From JAWLBY01 sp041687455 (lineage in GTDB: Bacteria > Pseudomonadota > Gammaproteobacteria > Xanthomonadales > Xanthomonadaceae), in NCBI GenBank assembly GCA_041687455.1, contig JAWLBY010000002.1:248001-312000 (forward strand): a DNA stretch of 64,000 nt. Reading direction: 5' to 3'. Below are positions 16,030-27,224 of the stretch, piece after piece. The notes beneath the pieces were generated by a model, which was given only the letters and a program-made list of their open reading frames with translations, did no database searches and was not told where the DNA came from. A program made the translations under genes and the position numbers. Each line of letters starts with the position of its first letter. The first letter of the stretch is position 1.

Positions 16030-17535
16030 TCAGTCCACCTGGAGGCCGAAGAACTGGCGGATCCGCTGGCGGATCGCATCGTTCTGTTGGCCGGCGCGGC
16101 CGGCACTGGCGGTCTCGCGAACCGCGTCGAGTTCGCCACGACGACGGGCGATCACGACCGAGATCTCGCCGGCGATGTCGGGCCGGGCGCGCAGGATCGC
16201 CTCGAACGCGGACTTGTCCAGCCGATAGCACTCGACGTCGGTGCGCGCGGTCACCGTCGCACCGCGCGGCTCGCCGGTCATCAGGCCCATCTCGCCGAAC
16301 ACGCTGCCGGCCTTCAGTGTCGCGACGTGCGTGCGGCCGCCGGCGTGCTCGGCCCAGACGTCGGCTTCGCCACTGCGGATCAGATACAGCCAGTGCGCGA
16401 CCGCCCCCTGGCGCGTGATTGCATCGCCCTGCACGAACGGCGCACTGACCAGCGAGGCCGCAAGTTGCTCGCGTTCGCTGTCCGACAGCGATCCGAACAG
16501 TTCGATCTCGGCCAGCAGGTGGCGACGGCGGACCATCTCGGTCGCTTCGGCGGCGGCGCGCTCGGCGTCATCCTCGCGCAGCAGCCGGCGCTCCTCGCGG
16601 ACCACGGCGAGCGGTATGGCATGCCGAGCCAGCGCCGCCAGTGCGTGGATCCGGACCGCCGAATCGGTCGGGTCGTCCGGCCGCGGATCGGCAGCCCAGT
16701 AGCGCAGCGCGTAGCGGGCCAGGCCGTTGCGTACTTCCATCAGCACCGCGTTCGGCGGCGGATCGGCAACGACATTGGCGATCTCGGCGCCAGTCACCGC
16801 TTCCTCGAGCACCTGGCAGACCCGTCCCGGCGACGCCGACAGATCGATGTCGAACCAGACCCAGCGCCGCCAGCGCGTCTTCGGGTCGCCACGCGAACCA
16901 ATCACGGTGAAGCGATTCTTGACCAGCCAGCCGTTCGGGATCACGACCGTTTCGCGGTTGCGCGTCTCGATCGCGGTGTGTCGCCAGCCGACATCGACGA
17001 CCTGGCCGCTGACCCCGTCGACCTCGATCCAGTCACCGATCCGGACCGAAGCATCAAGCTGCAGCACGATGCCGCCGAGCACGTTGCCGAGCGTGTCCTG
17101 CATCGAGAACGCGAGCACCGCGGTGATCACGGCCGACGTGGTCAGCAGGCTGCCCGGGTCGAGCCCGGCGCCGTGCAGCCAGAACAGCAGCCAGCCGGCG
17201 GCCAGCACGGTGGCAGTGAGGTCTTCGACGATCCGCGCCGGGCTCAGCCGCAGCAGCGGCACCACGACCCGGAACAGCAGCAGTGTGCCGAGCCGCAGCA
17301 GCACCGCACCGACACCGATCACGGCCGTGTGCGTCGCGAGGCTGGCCGCTCGCGGGTAGCCGTTGGCATCGGCGAGCATGCCGGCCAGCGCACCGAGCAC
17401 GAATACGGCGAGCGCGATCAGCATCGGGCGGATCGCGTCGCGGTCGCGCGGGCGCAGCAGCCGCAGCAGCAGGCCGAGCAGCAACGCCAGCCCGATGCCG
17501 GTCCACAGTTCGTGATGGAACATTCCGTCGTTCAC
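16030..17535 (-). CDS. MscS-family channel with C-terminal cyclic-nucleotide-binding domain
   Basis: A 501-residue protein. Four transmembrane segments lie in residues about 10-150, the last followed by the MscS pore and beta domain (AFSMQDTLGNVLGGIVLQLD, IGDWIEVDGVSGQVVDVGWR, VVIPNGWLVKNRF). A soluble alpha/beta region leads to a CRP-type cyclic-nucleotide-binding domain at about 345-470. Its phosphate-binding cassette is intact: FGE at 413-415 and PRGATV with Arg424, the residues that normally hold the ribose and cyclic phosphate. Domain order matches the bCNG subfamily of MscS channels, which are gated by cyclic nucleotide rather than tension. It diverges from the DUF72 gene across 184 nt. 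Confidence 0.9.
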   Translation of the reverse strand: MNDGMFHHELWTGIGLALLLGLLLRLLRPRDRDAIRPMLIALAVFVLGALAGMLADANGYPRAASLATHTAVIGVGAVLLRLGTLLLFRVVVPLLRLSPARIVEDLTATVLAAGWLLFWLHGAGLDPGSLLTTSAVITAVLAFSMQDTLGNVLGGIVLQLDASVRIGDWIEVDGVSGQVVDVGWRHTAIETRNRETVVIPNGWLVKNRFTVIGSRGDPKTRWRRWVWFDIDLSASPGRVCQVLEEAVTGAEIANVVADPPPNAVLMEVRNGLARYALRYWAADPRPDDPTDSAVRIHALAALARHAIPLAVVREERRLLREDDAERAAAEATEMVRRRHLLAEIELFGSLSDSEREQLAASLVSAPFVQGDAITRQGAVAHWLYLIRSGEADVWAEHAGGRTHVATLKAGSVFGEMGLMTGEPRGATVTARTDVECYRLDKSAFEAILRARPDIAGEISVVIARRRGELDAVRETASAGRAGQQNDAIRQRIRQFFGLQVD

Positions 17536-17719
17536 CGCTCGCCATCCGGACGCTGCCTTTCCTGGCGATGTTGTAGCGCCGGACGGTCGGGTTTGTCACT
17601 GCCGACGGCCGCTGCAACGCCGATCGACCCGGCTGCCGACAGCCGGCGTTCAGTGCCGATGCGCCGACATGGCGATGATGTCGAAACGCGGCAGATGCCT
17701 GCATCGGCACGGAGGGCGA

Positions 17720-18739
17720 ATGGGCGGGCGAGGCACGATCCGGATCGGCATTTCCGGCTGGCGCTATCCGCCGTGGCGCGGGGTGTTCTATCCGGCAGGA
17801 CTCGCACAGCGCCACGAGCTCGAATTTGCCTCACGGTGCTTCTCGAGCATCGAGCTGAACGGCTCGTTCTACTCGCTGCAGCGACCGGATCACTACCAGC
17901 AGTGGCTCGACGCCACGCCGGAAGACTTCGTGTTCGCCGTCAAGGGGCCGCGCTTTGTCACCCACGTCAAGCGGCTGCGCGAGGTCGAGGCGCCGTTGGC
18001 GAACTTCTTCGCGTCCGGTCTGTTCCGGCTGCGCGGCAAGCTCGGCCCGCTGCTGTGGCAGTTCCCGCCGAACTTCCGCTTCGACGAGGCGCGGATGGCG
18101 GCGTTCTTCGAGCTGTTGCCGCATTCGACCGCCGAAGCGTTGAAGCTGGCCCGCCGCCGCGACCAGCGCATGCACGGTCGCTCGGCACTGGCGATCGACC
18201 AGTCACGGCCATTGCGGCATGCGGTCGAGATCCGCCACGACAGTTTTCGCGACGATCGTTTCGTCGCGCTGCTGCGCCGGCATCGGCTGGCGCTGGTGGT
18301 CGCCGACACCGCAGGCAAGTGGCCGTACATCGAGGACATCACCGCCGACTTCATGTACCTGCGCCTGCATGGCGACCGGCAGCTTTACGTCAGCGGCTAC
18401 AGCGACGAGGCGCTCGATCGCTGGGCAGCACGCATCGATGCCTGGTCATGCGGTGGCGCACCGGCCGACGCGGTGTGCGTGCAGCCGGGTGCGGCACTCG
18501 ACCGGCGGCCGCGCGATGTCTACTGCTATTTCGACAACGACGTCAAAGTGCATGCGCCATTCGACGCCGACGCACTGGCGCGCCGGCTCGGCGTCAGCAC
18601 GGTACGGCTCGAGCGCCCCGACGACGACCGCGGAATGCAGAACCCGACGCCACGCACGGCGTGGCCCGGCATTGGCATCGGCGAGTCGGCGCAGCAGGCC
18701 CGGCTGCGAAGGCCTGGCGCGGCGAAACGAGCGTCGTGA
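17720..18739 (+). CDS. DUF72-family protein (TIM-barrel)
   Basis: A 339-residue DUF72 (YecE-like) protein. Family marks are IGISGWRYPPWRGVFYP at the N-terminus, FSSIELNGSFYSLQRPDHYQ, FVFAVKGPRFVTHVKRL, GPLLWQFPPNFRF, VEIRHDSF and YLRLHGDRQLY; CYFDNDVKVHAPFDA closes the barrel. The fold is a TIM barrel of unknown activity. ATG 17720 has a strong GGAGG 4-8 nt upstream and begins just before the conserved sequence; the ATG at 17669 has no ribosome-binding site. The C-terminal about 40 residues (after DDDRGMQ) are outside the usual domain. The stop is 8 nt from the stop of convergent accA. Confidence 0.88.
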   Translation: MGGRGTIRIGISGWRYPPWRGVFYPAGLAQRHELEFASRCFSSIELNGSFYSLQRPDHYQQWLDATPEDFVFAVKGPRFVTHVKRLREVEAPLANFFASGLFRLRGKLGPLLWQFPPNFRFDEARMAAFFELLPHSTAEALKLARRRDQRMHGRSALAIDQSRPLRHAVEIRHDSFRDDRFVALLRRHRLALVVADTAGKWPYIEDITADFMYLRLHGDRQLYVSGYSDEALDRWAARIDAWSCGGAPADAVCVQPGAALDRRPRDVYCYFDNDVKVHAPFDADALARRLGVSTVRLERPDDDRGMQNPTPRTAWPGIGIGESAQQARLRRPGAAKRAS

Positions 18740-18746
18740 GCCGGGT

Positions 18747-19706
18747 TCAGCCGCCGATGTAGCGACCGAAGCTGCGCAGCCGCTTGTAGCGCTGGTCGAG
18801 CAGCGTCTGCGTGTCGAGCCGCTCGAGCTGATCGAGCTGGCCCATAACGACGCCCTTGAGGCGATCGGCCATCTCGGCCGGGTCGCGATGGGCGCCGCCG
18901 AGCGGTTCCTTGATGATCTGATCGATCAGCTCGAGCTCGTACAGCCGGGCTGCGGTCAGGCCGAGCGCCTCGGCGGCGTCGCGGGCGCGTTCGGCGCTCT
19001 TCCACAGGATCGACGCGCAGCCTTCCGGCGAGATCACCGAATAGGTGCTGTACTCGAGCATCAGCGTGCGGTCGCCGACACCGATCGCGAGCGCGCCACC
19101 GGAACCGCCTTCACCGATCACGGTGCAGACGATCGGGATGCGCAATTCGGCCATCTCGAGCAGATTGCGTGCGATCGCCTCGCTCTGGCCGCGCTCCTCG
19201 GCGCCGATGCCCGGATAGGCGCCCGGCGTGTCGATGAAGGTCAACAGCGGCAGCTTGAATCGCTCGGCCATCTTCATCAGCCGCAGCGCCTTGCGGTATC
19301 CCTCCGGGCGCGGCATGCCGAAGTTGCGGCGGATCTTGCTCCTGGTGTCACGCCCCTTCTGCTGGCCGATGATCATGACCGGGCGGCCGTCGATCCGGGC
19401 CGGGCCACCGACGATCGCGGCGTCGTCGGAGTAGGCGCGATCGCCGGCCAGCTCCTCGAATTCCTCGCAGATCAACTTGATGTAGTCGAGCGTGTAGGGC
19501 CGCTGCGGATGGCGCGCGAGCTGCGAAATCTGCCACGGTGTCAGATCGCGGAAGATCTCCGCCGTGCGGGTGCGCAGCTTGTCTCGGAGCTGCCTCACTT
19601 CCTCGTCGATGTCGAACGCGGAGCCCTGGCTGGCATGGCGCAGCTCGGAGATCTTCGCTTCCAGTTCGGCGATCGGCTGTTCGAAATCGAGGAAGTTCGG
19701 ATTCAT
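18747..19706 (-). CDS. accA: Acetyl-CoA carboxylase carboxyltransferase subunit alpha
   Basis: A 319-residue subunit that, with AccD, transfers the carboxyl group from biotin to acetyl-CoA to give malonyl-CoA. It starts with the family sequence MNPNFLDFEQPIAELEAKI and carries IGQQKGRD, FGMPRPEGYRKALRLMK, FIDTPGAYPGIGAEERGQ, VIGEGGSGGALAIGVGD and SVISPEGCASILWK. Length matches E. coli AccA (319). It follows dnaE on the minus strand, separated by a 205-nt gap holding a palindromic repeat and a TATACT promoter element, so it probably has its own promoter. Confidence 0.97.
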   Translation of the reverse strand: MNPNFLDFEQPIAELEAKISELRHASQGSAFDIDEEVRQLRDKLRTRTAEIFRDLTPWQISQLARHPQRPYTLDYIKLICEEFEELAGDRAYSDDAAIVGGPARIDGRPVMIIGQQKGRDTRSKIRRNFGMPRPEGYRKALRLMKMAERFKLPLLTFIDTPGAYPGIGAEERGQSEAIARNLLEMAELRIPIVCTVIGEGGSGGALAIGVGDRTLMLEYSTYSVISPEGCASILWKSAERARDAAEALGLTAARLYELELIDQIIKEPLGGAHRDPAEMADRLKGVVMGQLDQLERLDTQTLLDQRYKRLRSFGRYIGG

Positions 19707-19735
19707 CGGTGACTCGGAACGGCGTGAAGCCGGGC

Positions 19736-19741
19736 AGTATA
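19736..19741 (-). promoter_or_regulatory. Candidate -10 element of accA
   Basis: TATACT on the minus strand ends 29 nt before the accA ATG. It would place transcription start near 19729. No clear -35 hexamer is seen at the right distance. It lies between the REP-like pair and accA. Confidence 0.4.
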
Positions 19742-19760
19742 CCGGCTGAGGTCGGGTGAC

Positions 19761-19862
19761 GGCCCGGTGGGAGGGGCTTGAGCCCCGACCGCGGGCCAGC
19801 GATTCGCCGTTTTCGCCAGATCGCTGCCGATCGGTCGGGGCTGAAGCCCCTCCTGCAGGGGC
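19761..19862. repeat. REP-like inverted pair between dnaE and accA
   Basis: Two near-identical units face each other: GGGAGGGGCTTGAGCCCCGACC at 19769-19790 and its reverse complement with 20 of 22 matches at 19833-19854. Each unit is also a small hairpin (GGGGCTTGAGCCCC). The pair is flanked by GGCCC and GGGCC, so about 100 nt could fold into one long stem with a 42-nt centre. This is the form of the GGGGCTTCAGCCCC-type intergenic repeats common in Lysobacterales, thought to be spread by REP-associated transposases; none is encoded in this window. Confidence 0.75.
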
Positions 19863-19911
19863 CGTGGCGTAGGTACCGGCACTGCGGCAGCCGCAGGCCG
19901 CCGGGACCACG

Positions 19912-23457
<3,546 letters not shown>

Positions 23458-23586
23458 GGGGCGTGGCTGGCGACGGGCCCGCAGTTTACCCTGCGCGACC
23501 GATCGCGGCCGCCGCCGCGGACGCCCGGCACGTCCCGCTGCGCGAGCCAAGCCCGGCCATCGTGCAGCGGACGGGGCGGCTGTGCG

Positions 23587-24177
23587 CTACTGCAGCAGCA
23601 TGTCGTAGCGCGGCAGGTCGGCGATCAGCCGGTACTCGCTGCGGCCGTTGTTCCAGCCATAGCGTGACTGCAGGTAGCTGGCGTCGCCGTTGGCGAGCCG
23701 AATCAGCTTCGGCACGTCGCGGCGCAGCTCGGCCCATTGGCGGCGATCCATCCGGCCGATGCTCGGCAGGCGACGCCGCAGCGCGGCGAATTCCTGCCAT
23801 GCCATCCAGTCGCGGCGGTTTTCGGCCAGCGCCAGTTCGATGACGATCGCGTCGTCGAGCAGGCCGAAGTTCGGTCGGCCGTCGGGAATCAGGTCGCTCG
23901 GGTCGTTGAAGTAGCTCAGTGCACCGGCCAGCCCGTCGCGTGCGTCGGCATCGAGCTGCCAGTCGTCGTCGCTCAACAGGTCCGCGAGTTCCGGAACCAG
24001 ATCGATGTGGCTGCGCAGGTAGGCTGGCACGGCGACGCCTGCGAGCTCGGCATGGTGGGCGCGGGCAGTGGCGGTCAGCGTGTCGAGTGGTTGCGACGCG
24101 CCAGCGGCCCGGCTCCACGCAGCGCGGAACGGCGCCAATGCGGTTTCGTCCATGCTCAGGCGGATATCCAGGCTCAT
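23587..24177 (-). CDS. YkvA-like (DUF1232) protein
   Basis: A 196-residue soluble protein. Its recognisable core is ALSYFNDPSDLIPDGRPNFG followed by LLDDAIVIELAL, which fits the DUF1232/YkvA pattern (P-x-D-x-I-P-D ... G-x-x-D-D). Unlike typical YkvA proteins the segment has no strong transmembrane helix, and extra helical sequence lies on both sides. Function is unknown for the family. A strong AAGGAG lies 7-12 nt before ATG 24177. It is divergent from nfeD across a region with a perfect 28-bp palindrome, and lies between dnaE and rnhB, which are usually close neighbours in related genomes. Confidence 0.65.
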   Translation of the reverse strand: MSLDIRLSMDETALAPFRAAWSRAAGASQPLDTLTATARAHHAELAGVAVPAYLRSHIDLVPELADLLSDDDWQLDADARDGLAGALSYFNDPSDLIPDGRPNFGLLDDAIVIELALAENRRDWMAWQEFAALRRRLPSIGRMDRRQWAELRRDVPKLIRLANGDASYLQSRYGWNNGRSEYRLIADLPRYDMLLQ

Positions 24178-24343
24178 GACATTTCTCCTTGTTGATCGGG
24201 GCGCGATGCGCGGGCGCCGCAGCCGGCGCTCGCCAATACCCGTCCGGCAGCGGGCGGGCGGTGCGACTTCCGTGTCGTCCGGAACTTCGGTTCCTGTCCT
24301 ATCTGATGCGTCATGATGGAAATGGGTTGCGCAATGTGACTGC

Positions 24344-24371
24344 GCCGGAAGTCATGACCATGACTTCCGGC
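24344..24371. promoter_or_regulatory. Perfect 28-bp palindrome upstream of nfeD
   Basis: GCCGGAAGTCATG at 24344-24356 is followed by AC and then by its exact reverse complement at 24359-24371. The 13-bp arms are perfect, and no other copy was seen in the window. It is about 70 nt before nfeD and 170 nt before the divergent YkvA-like gene. It could be an operator for a symmetrical regulator; with only a 2-nt centre it is better suited to protein binding than to an RNA hairpin. Confidence 0.6.
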
Positions 24372-24429
24372 CGCCGGCTGTGTTCAGCCGCGATTTCGCC
24401 GATGGGTCGGTCGCACGGCAATGCGGGCG

Positions 24430-24435
24430 TACACT
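24430..24435 (+). promoter_or_regulatory. Candidate -10 element of nfeD (leaderless)
   Basis: TACACT is followed by exactly 6 nt and then the ATG at 24442. With usual spacing, transcription would start at or next to the A of the start codon. The same spacing is seen before the MFS gene and the ArsC/Spx-like gene. Confidence 0.45.
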
Positions 24436-24441
24436 GCGAGG

Positions 24442-25803
24442 ATGAAGTCGCCGATGCCCGCCGCGTTCGCGCTCGCGATACTTCTGCTGATGGCGGGCGC
24501 GTGGCTGCGTGCCGCCGAACCGGTGGAGCCGCGCGGCGCCGTGCTGGTGCTGCCGATCACCGGCGCGATCGGTCCGGCCACGACCGATCTGGTGCGTCGA
24601 GCGATCGATCGCGCCGAGGCGGAGGCGGCCACCGCGCTGATTCTCCGGATCGACACGCCCGGCGGCCTCGACGCCGCGACCCGCGACATCGACCAGGCGA
24701 TCCTGGCCGCGCCGGTGCCGGTGATCGGCTGGGTCGCGCCGGCCGGTGCGCGGGCGGCCAGCGCCGGAACCTACATGCTGTATGCGACGCATCTGGCGGC
24801 GATGGCGCCGGGAACGAATGTTGGTGCGGCAACCCCGATCGCGATCGGCGGCACGCCCGCCAGGCCGGCCAGGCCGACCGACGACGACAACGGTGACGAT
24901 CAGTCCAGGCCGGCGGAAGCGGAGTCGGCCGCCGAGCGCAAGGCGGTGCACGACTCCGCCGCCTATCTGCGCTCGATGGCCGAGCTGCGCGGTCGCAATG
25001 CCGAGTGGGCCGAGCGGGCGGTGCGATTCGGCGAGAGCCTGACCGCGCGCGAAGCGCTGGAGCAGAACGTGATCGAACTGCTCGCGGCCGACCTGCCCGC
25101 GCTGCTGCAGCAGGCCGATGGTCGGGAGGTCCAGCTCGCCGGTGGCACGGTGCGGCTGGAAACCGCCGATGCCGTCGTGACCGAGCTCGAACCCGGCTGG
25201 CGGCATAGCGTTCTGGCGGTGCTGACGCATCCGAGCGTCGCCTACCTGCTGCTGCTCGCCGGTCTGTACGGCCTGCTGCTCGAAGGCTACAACCCGGGCG
25301 CGCTGGTGCCGGGCATCACCGGCCTGCTGTGCCTGCTGCTGGCCGGTTACGCGCTGCAGTTGCTGCCGGTCAACTACGCAGGTCTGGGCCTGATCGCGGT
25401 CGGCGTCGCGCTGATGTTCGCCGAGCTGGTCACGCCGAGCCTCGGCGTGTTCGGTGTCGCCGGTGTGATCGCGCTGGTGCTCGGCTCGATCATGTTGTTC
25501 GACACCGATGTGCCGGGATTCGGCGTGTCGCGCGGTTTGATCGGCGGAATCGCGGTGATCGGCGCCGGCGGCCTGCTGTTGCTGATCGGCCTGTTCAAGC
25601 GTGCGCGCGGGCGGCCGGTCACGACCGGCACCGCCGAGTTGCTGGCGTCGCCGGCGATCGCTCACGAGGACTTCATCGGCCGCGGCCATGTACGGATCCG
25701 CGGCGAACTTTGGCAGGCGGAATCGGCGGTTCCGGTCAAGGCCGGCCAGGCATTGCGGGTGCGGGCGGTCGACGGCCTGACCCTGCAGGTCGAGCCGTAC
25801 TGA
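24442..25803 (+). CDS. NfeD-family membrane serine protease
   Basis: A 453-residue protein of the long NfeD (NfeD1b) class: signal or anchor helix, a ClpP-like serine protease domain, several transmembrane helices and a C-terminal OB-fold. ILRIDTPGGLDAATRDI and AGARAASAGT give Ser107 as the expected nucleophile; ERKAVHDSAAYLRSMAELRG gives Lys167 as the partner, as in archaeal homologues where a Ser-Lys dyad cuts stomatin. An acidic Pro-rich insert (about 140-165) lies between them. Helices follow at about 260-390, and VGRGHVRIRGELWQA-like sequence marks the OB domain. ATG 24442 is preferred because a -10-like element sits 6 nt upstream. The slipin gene follows after 30 nt; such pairs act together in membrane quality control. 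Confidence 0.87.
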   Translation: MKSPMPAAFALAILLLMAGAWLRAAEPVEPRGAVLVLPITGAIGPATTDLVRRAIDRAEAEAATALILRIDTPGGLDAATRDIDQAILAAPVPVIGWVAPAGARAASAGTYMLYATHLAAMAPGTNVGAATPIAIGGTPARPARPTDDDNGDDQSRPAEAESAAERKAVHDSAAYLRSMAELRGRNAEWAERAVRFGESLTAREALEQNVIELLAADLPALLQQADGREVQLAGGTVRLETADAVVTELEPGWRHSVLAVLTHPSVAYLLLLAGLYGLLLEGYNPGALVPGITGLLCLLLAGYALQLLPVNYAGLGLIAVGVALMFAELVTPSLGVFGVAGVIALVLGSIMLFDTDVPGFGVSRGLIGGIAVIGAGGLLLLIGLFKRARGRPVTTGTAELLASPAIAHEDFIGRGHVRIRGELWQAESAVPVKAGQALRVRAVDGLTLQVEPY

Positions 25804-25833
25804 TCCATCGAACTACACACAGGAGTCCGGGCG

Positions 25834-26592
25834 ATGGAAATGATGACACTGTGGTTCACGGTCGGTGTTGCGGTGGTCGCGCTGCTGGCATCGGCGATCC
25901 GGATCATGCGCGAGTACGAACGGGCGGTGGTGTTCACGCTCGGTCGCTTCACCGGCGTCAAGGGACCGGGTCTGATCCTGGTCATTCCGATCGTGCAGAC
26001 GATCGAGAAGGTCGACCTGCGCACGCTGGTCATGGACGTGCCGAGCCAGGACGTGATCTCGCGTGACAACGTGTCGGTCAAGGTCAACGCGGTGATCTAT
26101 TTCCGCGTGGTCGATCCACAACGCGCAGTCATCAACGTCGAGCGCTACCTCGAGGCGACCAGCCAGCTCGCGCAGACGACGCTGCGTTCGGTGCTCGGCC
26201 AGCACGAACTCGACGAAATGCTCGCCGAGCGTGACAAGCTCAACGACGACATCCAGCGGATCCTCGACGCACAGACCGAGGCGTGGGGCATCAAGGTGGC
26301 CAACGTCGAGATCAAGCATGTCGACCTGAACGACACGATGGTGCGCGCGATCGCCAAGCAGGCCGAAGCCGAACGGCAACGGCGGGCCAAGGTGATCCAT
26401 GCCGAAGGCGAGGCGCAGGCGGCGGAAATGCTGGTCAGGGCCGCGTTGCGGCTCGGCGAGGACCCGCGCGCGATCCAGTTGCGTTACCTGCAGACCTTGA
26501 CCGAAATCGCCGGCGAACGCTCGTCGACGATCGTGTTCCCGCTGCCGATCGACCTGTTGCAACGGTTGGGGCGAACGGAGCGCAGCGACTGA
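25834..26592 (+). CDS. Slipin (stomatin-like SPFH protein)
   Basis: A 252-residue membrane-anchored SPFH/band-7 protein. It has one N-terminal helix (LWFTVGVAVVALLASAI), the SPFH core (EYERAVVFTLGRFTGVKGPG, VPSQDVISRDNVSVKVNAV, YFRVVDPQRAVINVERY), and a C-terminal coiled coil (AIAKQAEAERQRRAKVIHAE). It forms oligomeric membrane scaffolds. The hydrophobic C-terminal stretch TIVFPLPIDLL is the type of site cleaved by the partner NfeD protease in characterised pairs. AGGAG lies 9-13 nt before ATG. Its stop is 15 nt from the stop of convergent rnhB. Confidence 0.9.
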   Translation: MEMMTLWFTVGVAVVALLASAIRIMREYERAVVFTLGRFTGVKGPGLILVIPIVQTIEKVDLRTLVMDVPSQDVISRDNVSVKVNAVIYFRVVDPQRAVINVERYLEATSQLAQTTLRSVLGQHELDEMLAERDKLNDDIQRILDAQTEAWGIKVANVEIKHVDLNDTMVRAIAKQAEAERQRRAKVIHAEGEAQAAEMLVRAALRLGEDPRAIQLRYLQTLTEIAGERSSTIVFPLPIDLLQRLGRTERSD

Positions 26593-26606
26593 TCTCTCGG
26601 CGAGGC

Positions 26607-27224
26607 TCAGGCCTCGTCGGGCAACGGCGCCAGCGCGTCGAACAGCGACGGCTGCAGGCCGCAATCGCGGACCGGCGCGAAGCTGCGGCGATGTATCGGG
26701 CACGGGCCGAGTCGCTCCAGCGCGGCGAAATGCTCCGGCGTCGAATAGCCCTTGTGGCGGGCGAAGCCGTAGCCGGGGTGCAGTGCGTCGAGCTGCTCAA
26801 GCCGCCGGTCGCGGGTGACCTTGGCCAGGATCGATGCGGCGCCGATCGAGCGTTCCAGCGCATCGCCATCGACGATCGCGCGGGCCGGGCAGGGCAGGCC
26901 GGGCGGTACCCGGTTGCCGTCGATCAGCGCTTCGTCCGGCGCCGGCGACAGGCCGAGCACGGCCCTTCGCATGCCGAGCAGGGTGGCCTGGTAGATGTTG
27001 ATCCGGTCGATTTCCTCGACCTCGATTTCAACCACCGACCAGGCCTCCGCCTCGTCGACGATGCGCTGGTACAGCGCCTCGCGGCGCTTCGCTGTCAGCT
27101 TCTTCGAGTCGTCGATGCCGTCGATGCGGCGACGCGGACGCAGGATCACCGCCGCGACCACCAGCGGGCCGGCCAGCGGGCCGCGGCCGGCCTCGTCGAC
27201 GCCGGCGATCCGCCTAGTCGCCAT
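26607..27224 (-). CDS. rnhB: Ribonuclease HII
   Basis: A 205-residue endonuclease that removes RNA from RNA/DNA hybrids and single ribonucleotides from DNA. The motif GVDEAGRGPLAGP supplies the catalytic Asp-Glu pair; DDSKKLTAKRRE, IDGNRVP, and SIGAASILAKVTRDR with the later Asp follow in the order expected. The start overlaps the end of lpxB by 11 nt, the usual arrangement of this pair. It is the last gene of the long minus-strand envelope block and converges with the slipin gene. Confidence 0.96.
   Translation of the reverse strand: MATRRIAGVDEAGRGPLAGPLVVAAVILRPRRRIDGIDDSKKLTAKRREALYQRIVDEAEAWSVVEIEVEEIDRINIYQATLLGMRRAVLGLSPAPDEALIDGNRVPPGLPCPARAIVDGDALERSIGAASILAKVTRDRRLEQLDALHPGYGFARHKGYSTPEHFAALERLGPCPIHRRSFAPVRDCGLQPSLFDALAPLPDEA

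Noticed and set aside
16087..18762. An 891-codon plus-strand open frame across the MscS-type and DUF72 genes
   Set aside because: It is antisense to the channel gene and out of frame with DUF72; composition is that of a shadow frame.
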